From IMG/VR virus record IMGVR_UViG_3300030116_001171, positions 1 to 23,106 of that record: 23,106 bases of DNA; one strand, given 5' to 3'. Shown here piece after piece: positions 1 to 10,300 of this stretch. The stretch's first letter is position 1, and the number at the start of each line of letters is the position of its first letter. The notes below the pieces were generated by a model. That model worked only from the letters and a program-made list of their open reading frames with translations. It ran no database searches and had not been told where the DNA came from. This DNA is from a virus. Position numbers and translations under genes: made by a program.

Positions 1-57
1 GTAGGTTCATCAGGTGTAACTGATACCTGCGCTGTAGTTGCTGGACAATATACTTAA
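1..57 (+). CDS. C-terminal fragment of upstream gene, probably major capsid protein (gp10)
   Basis: The window opens inside an open frame that reads VGSSGVTDTCAVVAGQYT and stops with TAA at 55-57. Eighteen residues are too few to identify a family. The call rests on gene order: in T7-like phages the gene directly before gp11 is the major capsid protein, and here, as in T7, a strong terminator separates it from gp11. It could also be a minor capsid or decoration protein inserted at this place. The 5' part lies outside the window. Confidence 0.6.
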   Translation, partial: VGSSGVTDTCAVVAGQYT

Positions 58-62
58 TTGAT

Positions 63-92
63 AAGGGGGGTATCACTACCTCCCTTTTTTTT
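63..92 (+). terminator. Rho-independent terminator after the capsid gene (T-phi-like position)
   Basis: A 10-bp stem is formed by 63-72 (AAGGGGGGTA) and 77-86 (TACCTCCCTT), with one G-U wobble and a TCAC tetraloop. A run of eight T follows at 85-92. It begins six bases after the capsid stop codon. T7 places its phage RNA polymerase terminator T-phi in exactly this interval, so the element probably lowers expression of tail genes relative to capsid. The rest of the 58-112 interval shows no further clear signal and no Shine-Dalgarno sequence before gp11. Confidence 0.88.
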
Positions 93-112
93 ATTCACAA
101 ATATTTATACCT

Positions 113-748
113 ATGACTACCACAACCGTTGATATCGATACCGAACTATCCGCAGTCAATGCGATCCTTGGTAGCATCGGACAGTCCCCTATTAATGGAT
201 TGGATTTTGCTAATCCTGAGATATCATTCATATACAATCTACTCAAAGAATCAAATCAAGATGTACAGAATGAAGGCTGGGCATTTAATATAGAATATCA
301 TATAAAAGAAAACGTATCTACTGTAGATAATAAAATCATCATTGAATCTGATGTTATCCGTATAGATAACGAAGATGCATGGGATAAAACCCGTGACTTT
401 GTTAGAAGAAAAGATAGTTCTGATGGTATTTGGAAACTATATGATAGAGTTAATCATACATTTGAGTTTCCAGATGATGAATATTTCTATGTAAACAAAG
501 TACGTTTACTTAACTTTGAAGATATACCAGCACCATTCCAAAGGTATATAATATATAAAGCATCAGGTAGAGCTGCTGTACAGTTAGTATCTAATGCTCA
601 ACTACAGCAATCTTTAGCTACATTTGAAGCTCAAGCTAGAGCAGCATGTATGGAATACGAATGTAATCAAGGTGACCATAACTTTATGGGTTGGCCAGAT
701 GAATCAGCTTATCAATCTTATAAACCTTATACAGCACTTAGACGCTAA
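113..748 (+). CDS. Tail tubular protein A (T7 gp11-like adaptor)
   Basis: A 211-residue protein; T7 gp11 has 196. In T7-like virions a ring of gp11 joins the portal to the gp12 nozzle and gives the docking place for fibers. The N-terminal segment ELSAVNAILGSIGQSPINGL (residues 11-30) is the typical opening of this family, and the segment near residues 144-165 (YIIYKASGRAAVQL) matches its helical core. The ATG at 113 is the first start after the terminator; it has no visible Shine-Dalgarno sequence. The stop overlaps the gp12 start by one base (TAATG), which suggests translational coupling. Place and motif agree, so the call is firm. Confidence 0.92.
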   Translation: MTTTTVDIDTELSAVNAILGSIGQSPINGLDFANPEISFIYNLLKESNQDVQNEGWAFNIEYHIKENVSTVDNKIIIESDVIRIDNEDAWDKTRDFVRRKDSSDGIWKLYDRVNHTFEFPDDEYFYVNKVRLLNFEDIPAPFQRYIIYKASGRAAVQLVSNAQLQQSLATFEAQARAACMEYECNQGDHNFMGWPDESAYQSYKPYTALRR

Positions 749-3700
749 TGGCAAGTGTAACACAGAAAATACCTAATTATGTCTTAGGTATATCAACACA
801 ACCAGATGAAAAGAAAATACCAGGTCAAGTTGTAGACTTAGTTAATGGTGTGCCTGATGTAGTTAATCAGTTAACCAAACGTCCAGGAAGTCAGCTGGTA
901 AAGGACATAACAACTACAAGTAATCCTTATGGGGATAGCAAAACATATGCTGTTGATACCGCAGCCAATGCTAAATGGTTCAGTATATATACAGCTCATG
1001 ATGAACAATATATTGGTCAATGTGCAGCAGATGGAGAAGTTAATATATGGAGATGTAGTGATGGTGCTTCGATACCCGTGGATTATTCCCTTGTTCCTGG
1101 AACACTTAAAGCTACTTACTTAGATAACACAGCATTGTCAGACGAGAAGTCTTCTGATATACAGGTACTGACTATTAATGAAACTACCTTCTTTGTTAAT
1201 AGAAGAAAGAATACAGCAATGCTATCTGGTACAGGTGATCTATCACCAGCTCAGTTGAATGAAGCATTTATATCTCTTGATACTTTAGCTTATGGCAGGC
1301 AATATGCATTAGATATATTTGATCCAGATGATAATACTATTTTTGAGCATACAAGAGCAACTTCTATAGAGGTTGGTACAGTAGATGATGATACCAATTA
1401 TAGCGGTACCAGTAATGGTGACTGCTTAGGAATGGGTAGAGAAATTGTAGATATAAGTACAGGTACAGATATGTTTAGTACCTCACCACCTAACATGAGT
1501 GCAGGCGGTAAATCTAGGCTCAGATATGAGATGGATATTAGATGCACTCCACAACCTTCACCTCCAGTAGATGAAAGTTATTACTATCATGATACATATC
1601 AAGCATTCCCTAAACTACAATTTGGTGGAGAAGGTTGGTCAAGTTCTGGTCCAGATACACATCAATATACGTCAGAAAAAGGTGTTACTACAACAATTAA
1701 AATACTTAAACATACAACTATTAAATCAAGGTGTAATGTAGCTGGTGTACGGCCTGAGGCTACGTCATCAACAGCTGAGGAACATGTATCTTCAGCTGTA
1801 ATTTTAAGTAATATAAAAAGCACTTTAGATGCAATCAGTGGTACTAATATTACTTGTACAATATGTGGTAATGGTATACATTTATATAGACCAACTCCGT
1901 TTGGTGTAACAACACCTGAAAAGACGTTGATGTCTATTGCAACATCAGAAGTTAATAATATTGCTGATCTACCTCGTAACTGTCGTCATGGATATATTGT
2001 ACGTGTGGTAAACAGTGGTGAAGATATGGATGATTACTACCTAAGATTTCAAGTTGAAGGTATTAATGCAGATATTTCTAAAGCAGCTACATATTCTAGA
2101 TCTGGTACTACAGTTAGTGTATCTTCTACAGCTCACGGTTTAAGTAATGGTGATACAGTCTTTATTGACTTTACCAGTGGAGGTGCGGGAGACGGACATT
2201 ATACAGTATCTAACTCTTCTACTAATGCTTTTGATTTAGCAAGTAACTCTTCATCTGGTACAATTAGTGCAGGTGCAACTTGTACATACACTCCAGCTCG
2301 CTTCGGAGAGGGCGTGTGGGAAGAGGTAGCAGCACCTGGTATAGAAGTTACCATAGATAAGGATACGATGCCCTTACAGATCAAAAGGGTGTTGCCTGGT
2401 AACTATTCTATTAATGGTGGTTCATCTCGTAATTACACAAACGGAGCTTTTCAATTCCAATACCCAGATTGGGGTAAACGTGATGTTGGTGATGATGTAA
2501 CAAACTCTCTACCTACTTTCATAGGCAATCCCATTCAGAAGATGATGTTCTTTAGAAATAGGATAGCCTTATTAAGTAATGAAAATATAATTCTATCTAG
2601 GGTTAATGATTACTATAGCTTCTGGGTTAAGACAGCTATGGCTATATCTAATGCTGATCCTATTGACTTACAATCTAGTTCTCTTTACCCAACTAAATTA
2701 TATGATGCTGTTGAACAAGGTGGTGGATTAGTTATTTTTAGTGCTAGTGAACAGTTTTTATTAAGCTCAGGTGCTGAAGCTTTACTTACTCCTGAGACTG
2801 CTAAGATAACATACTTATCTTCCTATGCATTCAACCCTGATACAGAACCAATCTCTTTAGGTACTACTATAGGATTCTTAAATAGTACTGCACGTCAATC
2901 TCGTTTCTACGAAATAGCTAACGCATCTGCTACAGAAGAACCTCAAGTAAATGAACAAACTAAAATTGTAGGGGAACTATTCCCACAGAATACTACTCTT
3001 GTATCAGGTTCTACAGAAAATGATATACTTTTATTTGCAGTAGATAGTACATTACATACCTCTACAAATGAAGTATGGGGTTATAAGTGGTTTGAGTCAG
3101 GTGGTAGAAGAGCACAGTCTGCATGGTTCAGATGGACAATGCCTAATAAAGTCATTTATCAAACTATTTTAGATGATGTCTATTATGCAATCTTAGGTAA
3201 TGATGATAACGATAAATTTACATTAGAAAAATTTGACATAAAATTAACTTCCGATACTCCTATGATCGGTACAGCACCTGATGAAAATAGGGTACATTTA
3301 GATACTAAGAAAGCTATTGCAACAGGTGATATAACTTATACTGCAGCAACTGATACTTCTACCTTTACATTAGGTAGTGGTTATTATAGTTCTAGAAACT
3401 TAACTGTATATTGTACTACAGACAGTGATGATGCAGGTAAGAGTTATGATGTACCAGCTGCTAAGATAACTGGTACTGCTCCTAACCAAACAGTAACACT
3501 ACCTGGTAACTGGAAGACTTCTACAAAAGATGGAAGTGCAGTTAATGTAGGTCTTATAGTAGGATATGAATATGAGTTTGAAGTAGAATTACCTAAAGTA
3601 TATATTACTAAAACTGAAGGTGATCAACAGACATCTGAAACTAGAGGATCTTTAATTATCCATAGGATGAATTTTGACTTTGGTGATGTTGGTGTTATTG

Positions 3701-3939
3701 ATGTTACCCTTAAGAGACGAGGTAGAGATGATTATACTTATACTGTTGAATCATTAGAATGGGATAATGTTAAGGCAAGTTCAGCAACTATTGCTAAAGG
3801 ATACTTACATACTATTCCAGTATATGATAGAAATGATAACTTAACAGTCTTATTAAAATCAAACCATCCCTCTCCTGCTACCATTCATTCAATGAACTGG
3901 GAAGGAGATTACTCACCAAGATACTATCAACGTGTCTAA
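748..3939 (+). CDS. Tail tubular protein B (T7 gp12-like nozzle)
   Basis: A 1063-residue nozzle protein that forms the tail tip below gp11. The N-terminus carries the family pattern GISTQPDEKKIPGQ and KRPGSQL (about residues 14-50). The conserved core IGNPIQKMMFFRNRIALLS lies near residue 592, NADPIDLQSSS near 633, and an AWFRW segment near 793. The C-terminus ends in the family-typical WEGDYSPRYYQRV. T7 gp12 has 794 residues, so this one is some 270 longer. Part of the extra length is a Ser/Thr/Gly-rich beta segment around residues 446-520 (SGTTVSVSSTAHGLSNGDTV and on), which looks like an inserted module common in marine phage structural proteins. The reading frame is intact. It overlaps gp13 by eight bases. 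Confidence 0.92.
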   Translation: MASVTQKIPNYVLGISTQPDEKKIPGQVVDLVNGVPDVVNQLTKRPGSQLVKDITTTSNPYGDSKTYAVDTAANAKWFSIYTAHDEQYIGQCAADGEVNIWRCSDGASIPVDYSLVPGTLKATYLDNTALSDEKSSDIQVLTINETTFFVNRRKNTAMLSGTGDLSPAQLNEAFISLDTLAYGRQYALDIFDPDDNTIFEHTRATSIEVGTVDDDTNYSGTSNGDCLGMGREIVDISTGTDMFSTSPPNMSAGGKSRLRYEMDIRCTPQPSPPVDESYYYHDTYQAFPKLQFGGEGWSSSGPDTHQYTSEKGVTTTIKILKHTTIKSRCNVAGVRPEATSSTAEEHVSSAVILSNIKSTLDAISGTNITCTICGNGIHLYRPTPFGVTTPEKTLMSIATSEVNNIADLPRNCRHGYIVRVVNSGEDMDDYYLRFQVEGINADISKAATYSRSGTTVSVSSTAHGLSNGDTVFIDFTSGGAGDGHYTVSNSSTNAFDLASNSSSGTISAGATCTYTPARFGEGVWEEVAAPGIEVTIDKDTMPLQIKRVLPGNYSINGGSSRNYTNGAFQFQYPDWGKRDVGDDVTNSLPTFIGNPIQKMMFFRNRIALLSNENIILSRVNDYYSFWVKTAMAISNADPIDLQSSSLYPTKLYDAVEQGGGLVIFSASEQFLLSSGAEALLTPETAKITYLSSYAFNPDTEPISLGTTIGFLNSTARQSRFYEIANASATEEPQVNEQTKIVGELFPQNTTLVSGSTENDILLFAVDSTLHTSTNEVWGYKWFESGGRRAQSAWFRWTMPNKVIYQTILDDVYYAILGNDDNDKFTLEKFDIKLTSDTPMIGTAPDENRVHLDTKKAIATGDITYTAATDTSTFTLGSGYYSSRNLTVYCTTDSDDAGKSYDVPAAKITGTAPNQTVTLPGNWKTSTKDGSAVNVGLIVGYEYEFEVELPKVYITKTEGDQQTSETRGSLIIHRMNFDFGDVGVIDVTLKRRGRDDYTYTVESLEWDNVKASSATIAKGYLHTIPVYDRNDNLTVLLKSNHPSPATIHSMNWEGDYSPRYYQRV

Positions 3940-4423
3940 TTACATTCACCCAATTACACTGGAGGCTGCTTTATATGTAGCTTCACATCTTCGAGATGAT
4001 GATTATAGAGAAGTGAAAGAAGGCCACGGTCATGAACCTCTTCTCTATATTCCTCAATCAGCTCTATATGGAGATTCAGTTTGGTTCGAAGTCCCCAACG
4101 GCAAGACTGCCGGATTAGCGGGAGTGCAAGATGGAAAAATATGGATGTTGTGTACTAACGCAATCCATGAATACCCACTAACTTTTGCACGTGAAGCCAA
4201 ACGCTTTATAGAAAGTAGAAAAGAAGAACTCCTTTGGAACATAGTAGATAAACGGAATACCGCTCATCTTAAACTTCTAAAGTTTCTGGGATTTAAGTTC
4301 TTACGGGAACTTGAACATGGTCCCAACAAATTAACCTTTATAGAATTTTGCCGTGTGCGAACCAGTATCAATGATCTCGATGGGGGTCAGTATGGCCGGT
4401 CAAGTAGCAGGACACCAAGCTGA
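3932..4423 (+). CDS. gp13-like internal virion protein with GNAT-like fold
   Basis: A 163-residue protein in the place of T7 gp13 (138 residues), between nozzle and gp14. The segment RNTAHLKLLKFLGFKFLREL (about residues 108-127) matches the late part of the GNAT acetyltransferase fold (Asn, helix, then leu-Gly-Phe). The acetyl-CoA pyrophosphate loop (R/Q-x-x-G-x-G/A) is not visible, so catalysis is doubtful. The start is GTG at 3932, eight bases inside gp12, and the 3' end overlaps gp14 by 71 bases. GC is clearly higher here than in neighbours (about 41% by hand count against about one third in gp14 and gp15). In T7, gp13 is needed for correct virion assembly; an assembly role is inferred here. 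Confidence 0.72.
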   Translation: MSNYIHPITLEAALYVASHLRDDDYREVKEGHGHEPLLYIPQSALYGDSVWFEVPNGKTAGLAGVQDGKIWMLCTNAIHEYPLTFAREAKRFIESRKEELLWNIVDKRNTAHLKLLKFLGFKFLRELEHGPNKLTFIEFCRVRTSINDLDGGQYGRSSSRTPS

Positions 4424-5045
4424 AACAGCTGCTGCTAGAGGTCGTAATAATGCTAAATTAAAAAATTACCATAGACAACAAAAGGAATATGAAGTAACTG
4501 CTAATCTTGATAATGTACAATATCTTAATGATGTACAAGAACAAGAGGCAGATCAAGATGCTACATATGCAGCTATGTTGGAACAATGGTCTGATACAGA
4601 TTTTGAATTAAAAAAATTATTTGCAGAACAAGATTTTGCGATAGAAGATGCTATTGTAGAAATGCAAAAAAATTCTTACGCTGGTACTCAGACAGGTGCT
4701 ACGGCAGCTAGAAGAGCAGCAGCTCCTGTTATGGAAATGGGACGTAAGAAAGCTAGAGCATTACATAATAAAATGTTTGCTGTAGATGAAGCTACAAGGG
4801 CGAAAGAGAAAACACATAGAGCTGCTAAATATGATTCTCATAAATTATTCCAAGAGGTAGCCTTTCCACCAATACATGGTTTCGGACCTGCAGTACCGGA
4901 GATGGAAGCTGGACCAAGTAAGGCTTCATTAGTCCTTGGATTAGCTGGGTCAGCTATCAAAGGTAAGATGGCTTACGATAAAAACACAGCACCAAATGTT
5001 AAAGGTAAAAATTGGGGTACCAGGTCTTCGGTTTGGAATGTTTAA
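4353..5045 (+). CDS. Internal virion protein B (T7 gp14-like ejection protein)
   Basis: A 230-residue protein; T7 gp14 has 196. In T7 it leaves the virion first and forms the outer-membrane part of the DNA ejection channel. The GTG at 4353 is preferred over ATG codons at 4371 and later because it gives the N-terminus MCEPV, and a Met-Cys start is typical of gp14 proteins (T7 begins MCWM). The body is helical, Ala/Glu/Gln-rich, with TQTGATAARRAAAPV near residues 111-125, then a hydrophobic ALV-rich stretch near 191-203. The first 71 bases lie inside gp13 in another frame. Three bases separate it from gp15. Confidence 0.85.
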   Translation: MCEPVSMISMGVSMAGQVAGHQAETAAARGRNNAKLKNYHRQQKEYEVTANLDNVQYLNDVQEQEADQDATYAAMLEQWSDTDFELKKLFAEQDFAIEDAIVEMQKNSYAGTQTGATAARRAAAPVMEMGRKKARALHNKMFAVDEATRAKEKTHRAAKYDSHKLFQEVAFPPIHGFGPAVPEMEAGPSKASLVLGLAGSAIKGKMAYDKNTAPNVKGKNWGTRSSVWNV

Positions 5046-5048
5046 ACT

Positions 5049-7349
5049 ATGTCAAAATCATTCGATAGAAATATAGAGAGGTTGAAAGCTAATCAACGCT
5101 CTAGATCTGCCCAAGAACAAGGTATTACCACTGCAGCTGCCCAACAAAGAGGACAGTATTTAATAGATCATGCTAGAGATATATCTTCTAAACTTACTCC
5201 TTTTTCTACTGCCTTACAAAAGTGGAAAGATGAGGATATTGAAAAGAAAATAGAAGAAGGTAAAAGAGAACGAGAGAAAGCAAGGCTTGAAAATGCTAAA
5301 TGGTTATTAGAACATGGTACTGAACACCAAAAACAAATAGCTGAAATTGAAAGAGCTAAGAAAGCAGGTGAATTAGCTTATGAATTAACTGATGCTGAAG
5401 CTCAAGACTTTGAATTACAACGTTTAAAAGGTGAATTACTTAAAAGACAAGGGACTTCTGCTTATCCTGATGCTGATAGATTATCTCAGTTATCTCCTTG
5501 GCAGCAAGTAGGTTATGTTGAAGAAGGTATACGGTTTAAAATGCTTGGGTTTGAAGATCAATTAGCCCATGCTTTACAAAATAGTGAGGAGATGATAACT
5601 TTAGGTGGTATAAAATTTACTCCTAAAGAGATAGCATCTAATAATTTAGCGTTTCCTATGAAGAAACATGCTGTTGAAATATTAGGCGATAAAATTTATA
5701 GGAACCTTGGATTAGATAGATATTCAGATGAAATGTTAGATCGAATGAAAGTTCGTGAAACTATTACCAAAGCAAAAGATTCTCAAATAGCTAAATATAG
5801 AGAAAGGTATAATATAGAATCTTCTATGAATACTAGAGCTAAAGCAAAACTAGAATGGCAGAGATCTGAAAAAGATGGTAGAGCTTTACAGAAATTGGTA
5901 CTTGTAAATAGCAACACAGTTAATACTAAAGGTGTTTTACTTGGCAATACTGGAGGATGGTTAGAAGCAGAAAAAATTATTACACAAGAAGCAATCTCTA
6001 AAGGTGGTACTGCATATATAGATAAAATCTTTAGTCAACCGATGCCTGACTCTTTAGCTAGACAAGTAGGTGCAAAACCTGGTACTACTTATGCACAGCA
6101 TTGGCCAGGTAAAGTTACAAAACTTAAACTTGCAGCTCAATCAGGTTTTGTTGAGAAAGTAAATGCAGAAAAAGACTTCTTAAATTCTGCAGCTACTGAA
6201 TTAACTAATACTTGGAAGAAAGAAGTAATTCAAAATGGACCTTTAAGTACAGCTAGAGTCAATGAACTAAAAAGACAGTATGCTCAGTTAGGACAACCTG
6301 TTCCTTCTGATCTTACTAAATATGAAACAGTAAGTATGCAAGATCAAAGAGAGGATAAAAATAAACTTGAAGCTTTAATGGCTAGCCAAAATGGTAGAGT
6401 AACTAGAGAACAAGCTGAAAGCTATAATCCTGCAGCTGTACAAGAGTTAGGTCTTTGGGAGAAAATAGAGAAGTGGGAAGCTGCTGATCTTAAAAAGTTT
6501 GATACTGAGAAATTAATCAAAGCAAGTCTAGATACTACATTCACTGGAATGGGCGTCAAGAATAAAGAGAAAAGCTTTGCTTATGTTGAGGCTATGAAAA
6601 ATGCTAAAGCAGATTATCTTAGAAAATATAATCAATATATCTCTTATGGACATTCAGCTGAATTAGCTAACTATTGGGCATTACATGGTAAAAATGGTGA
6701 AGCATTAGATGCTAATAACCAACCTATTCCAAATGCTGAAGGTGTTATTACTGAGATCAAACAGAATGCTGAGAATAGTAAATATGTTGTAACAGGTCAA
6801 AGCATTGAAAAAGAATACAAACCTGGTAATATTAGAACATATGCTATTAACCAAGCTAAGAAAGAAATCCAAGAAACTGATGGAGCTATTTTATATAATG
6901 ATACTATCGGTGGAGAGTATGGTCAAAGACAGTTAAATAGTGTAATGAAAAATATAGAAAAGTATGGACAGAAAGGTATATGGATGGATAAAGGTGCTAT
7001 CCAATATTATAGAGGCATAGCAAGTGGTTTAGATGTCTCAAAAACAGGTGGATGGTGGGGTGTCTTAGATGCTCAACTTAAGGCTAATGGTCATCCAGGA
7101 TTAAGTTCAGCTGGTAAACGACCAGAAGCGGTTAATTTAATTACAGGCATGGATGATAATAATGAACCTGTACCTGACCCACGTGGCGAACATCAAGTTA
7201 ATAAACGTGTTGGAGCAGCTTTACTATTCCCCTCATTTTTCACCAATTCATATATTATGAATACATTAAAAGATAATAATAATATTGGTGGAGTATCTTC
7301 TTATGATAAACCTGAAAATCAAGATCCATATCTTAGGGAGGGTGCCTAA
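5049..7349 (+). CDS. Internal virion protein C (T7 gp15-like ejection protein)
   Basis: A 766-residue protein, close to T7 gp15 (747). Together with gp16 the T7 protein builds the periplasmic tube for DNA entry. The identification rests on length, place between gp14 and gp16, and character: almost wholly helical and charged, with a long coiled-coil-like run at about residues 58-130 (KKIEEGKREREKARLENAKW and on). No enzymatic motif was seen. The ATG at 5049 follows gp14 by three bases without a Shine-Dalgarno sequence. The stop overlaps the gp16 start by one base. Confidence 0.82.
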   Translation: MSKSFDRNIERLKANQRSRSAQEQGITTAAAQQRGQYLIDHARDISSKLTPFSTALQKWKDEDIEKKIEEGKREREKARLENAKWLLEHGTEHQKQIAEIERAKKAGELAYELTDAEAQDFELQRLKGELLKRQGTSAYPDADRLSQLSPWQQVGYVEEGIRFKMLGFEDQLAHALQNSEEMITLGGIKFTPKEIASNNLAFPMKKHAVEILGDKIYRNLGLDRYSDEMLDRMKVRETITKAKDSQIAKYRERYNIESSMNTRAKAKLEWQRSEKDGRALQKLVLVNSNTVNTKGVLLGNTGGWLEAEKIITQEAISKGGTAYIDKIFSQPMPDSLARQVGAKPGTTYAQHWPGKVTKLKLAAQSGFVEKVNAEKDFLNSAATELTNTWKKEVIQNGPLSTARVNELKRQYAQLGQPVPSDLTKYETVSMQDQREDKNKLEALMASQNGRVTREQAESYNPAAVQELGLWEKIEKWEAADLKKFDTEKLIKASLDTTFTGMGVKNKEKSFAYVEAMKNAKADYLRKYNQYISYGHSAELANYWALHGKNGEALDANNQPIPNAEGVITEIKQNAENSKYVVTGQSIEKEYKPGNIRTYAINQAKKEIQETDGAILYNDTIGGEYGQRQLNSVMKNIEKYGQKGIWMDKGAIQYYRGIASGLDVSKTGGWWGVLDAQLKANGHPGLSSAGKRPEAVNLITGMDDNNEPVPDPRGEHQVNKRVGAALLFPSFFTNSYIMNTLKDNNNIGGVSSYDKPENQDPYLREGA
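7335..7342 (+). promoter_or_regulatory. Ribosome binding site of gp16
   Basis: AGGGAGGG ends six bases before the ATG at 7349. It is one of only three strong Shine-Dalgarno sequences seen in this window, most genes having none. It supports the 7349 start and suggests independent high initiation for the longest gene. Confidence 0.7.
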
Positions 7350-10300
7350 TGGATGAATTAGAATTTGATGCTACTGAGTTTACAGGAGCAGATACTACTA
7401 CTGAAATTGAAGGTCTAGATAATCATCTAGAACTTCTTGGTCAAGACGTACCTGAACAAGATTACAGGACTCCAGCAGAGCAACTTGAAGAAGTTAATGC
7501 AGTACCTGAGCAGGAACAACAATCTACAGTTGAAGGTGAAGCTGTAGTTGAAGGTGAAGCTGCAGTTGACGCTGTACCAGTTTCAGAAGAAGATTTAACA
7601 AGAGGAGAAAGGCGAGCAAGGAATAGACTTGCTAAGTTTGAAGTAGAGCATGAAGGAGATTTAAGAGTACACCGTGAAGTCTTAATAGCGTATGGATATG
7701 ATCCAAAGTTAATCGATTCTCAAAATTTAGATTATGCATATATAGAGAAAGAAAGAACTTTATGGAAGCAGCATCAAGAAAATGGTGGTGATACTAATTT
7801 AGAAAATGTTGCCAATACTTTCAATGAAATAAGGAATGACCCACAATTATTAGCTAGATATGATCGAAATGGAGATGGACAATTTACTATTTCAGATTGG
7901 TTTGATGGATCTAGATTAAATTTATCAAAAGAAGAAGATTTAGCATTAACAGAAAAATGGTTAAATGATATCCGTAATCCAACTTTAGGTACTAGAGTAA
8001 GCTCCTTGATAGATAGAGCAAGTAATGCTAATATGGCTCACTTTACTCATCAAAGACGATTAGGTAGTTTAGGTCCAGATGATGAACAGAATGGCGAACA
8101 ACTTAGGGCGCAATGGAGAGGTGGTTTATTAGATACTGCTAGAACAATTATGTCAGCACCTGAGAAAGTTAAAGCAGGTTTTGAGCAACGTGAAGAAGGG
8201 CAAATATTTAATGTAGATGCAATGGCAGAGCATGATGCACTTGCTGACGATCTTCTATTACCTGTAAGCGATCCACTATCCTATGGATATGCAGTGAATC
8301 AACCAATTAAGAGATATTGGTCTGATAAATTAGCGTATGAAGTAGGTAGATATACCCCTGCAATTGTTGTTAGTGCTGCTGTTCCTGGTGGGTTGACTGC
8401 TATAAGTAAAGGAGGAGCTCCATTACTTTCAGGAAAAGCTTTATCTAGTTTAACTGTAACTGGAGCTAGAGCTGTTGGAGTTACTTGGGCCACTGAAACA
8501 ATTCCTACAAACCTATTTGCTGATTTTACCCATAAAGGTATGGGTAAGATGTATGATGAGAATACACTACTAAAGAAATTTGCAGATAAACATCCTGAAA
8601 CATATGTATTTGGAGTGCAGTTGTCTCATTGGATAGATACTCCAACTGGCAGACTTGCAGCTAATATGGTAGATGAGATGGGATATGATGCTATAGGTTT
8701 ATTAGGTATCGCTGGTATACTGAAAGGTACCCCTCAAGCATTAAGATGGGGGCTCGATCATTTGAGAGTACCTCAAAAAAACATGGATCAGCTAAGTAAT
8801 ATAAGGCCAGGACATTCACATGGTACCCAACCTTATACTGAATTAGCCAGTCCAAGAAAGGCACTTGAAGCAAGAACCCAAAGGTTAAATGATGCTGCAG
8901 AGGCTGCTGCAGATCAACAAAAAATGGCACAAGAAGGTCCAGCTAGTAAATGGCGTAAACCTGGAGCAACTGAAGCGGAATTAAATACGAATTACGGTGA
9001 CTTTAAAAATGATCCTACAACTGTTGGACAAAGGAAAGCTCCTCAGAGAGGTGATGTTTGGGATATTACTAATCAATCAGATGAATTAAATAATCAAATA
9101 GGTACAAGTGGTGGTACTGTAGATGAAATATTAACACCTCTTGAAAAAGCTGATTTCAGTCAACGTGGTATACCTGACCCTTGGATGACAAATAAAGCAG
9201 AAGCCTATTGGAATGATCCTAGATTAAAAGCTCAACTAGATTTTACTGGAAAGAATACTTTAGGTTCATATGGTGATAATACATTACGCAATACTCAAGA
9301 GATACTAGGTAGAGATGCAGCTTCTGTAGATCCAAAAGATTTCTGGGGTAAACTGTTTGATATGAAACTAGAGCCTGGTAATTGGGCTAAATTAGATGAT
9401 GTCAGAAAGTTTGTCTCTAAGAATATGATAACACAAGATGCATTAAATCAATCCCTTTTTAAAAAATTGAGGGATATAGCTGATGCAGGTGGTGAACAGA
9501 TAGGGAAGAATGACATCTTTGCTATGGGTGGTCCCATGAGAAGGATTGCTGATAATCTTGCAATTGGTTTATCTAATGTCAAGAAAACTAAATTTACTTG
9601 GGATTTAGCTGCTAAAAAAATGCAAGCTCAAGGCGGTGAACTGACAGAAGATATGGTGCGAGAAATCCAAGAAATCATAGCAGCCCAAGGATCTGCATTT
9701 GATACTGAAGCTAGAGATGGTGTTCAGTTTATGATGAGAATGTTAGAAAATAGTGATACTGATGACTTAGCAGAAGCTCTATTAGATGTATGGAAAGCTT
9801 CTGATAATATCCATAACTGGAAAGACTTCGATGCTTGGATGAGGCAAAAAATATCTGGTGGTGAATTTAACGGTAAAGTTAAAACTGGTGTATTAATAAA
9901 AGAGTTACAAGGTGTAATGGTTAATAGCATTTTGAGTGGACCTAAAACTCCGCTTAGAGCTATCATGGGTACTACAACTAATGCATATCTTAATGCTATT
10001 AATGAAGCCTTTGGTGCTATTATACGATCTCCATTTACACATGATATAGCAAGTAGAAAAGCTTCTCTAGCTAAATTAAAAGGCATGTTTGAGCTTGTAC
10101 CAGAAGCTTACCAAGTCTTTAGAAAGCAACTGAAATCTAAATTTAATTCAGATATTGCGGATATTAGAACTAGATATTCTGCACCAACTACTAGAGGTGA
10201 TGAGAATTGGCATTTATTTGGTGAATGGACAGAACGTAATGGTACTGCAGGTGATAAAGCAGCATTCTATATAGCTAATATTGCTAGAAAACTTAATAAC

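Noticed and set aside
93-112. Promoter before gp11
   Set aside because: The short AT-rich stretch has no convincing -10/-35 pair, and the phage polymerase promoter of this lineage is not known to me, so nothing can be supported.
929-1123. 64-residue + strand frame inside the nozzle gene
   Set aside because: Out-of-frame shadow of gp12 with no start signal or recognisable content.
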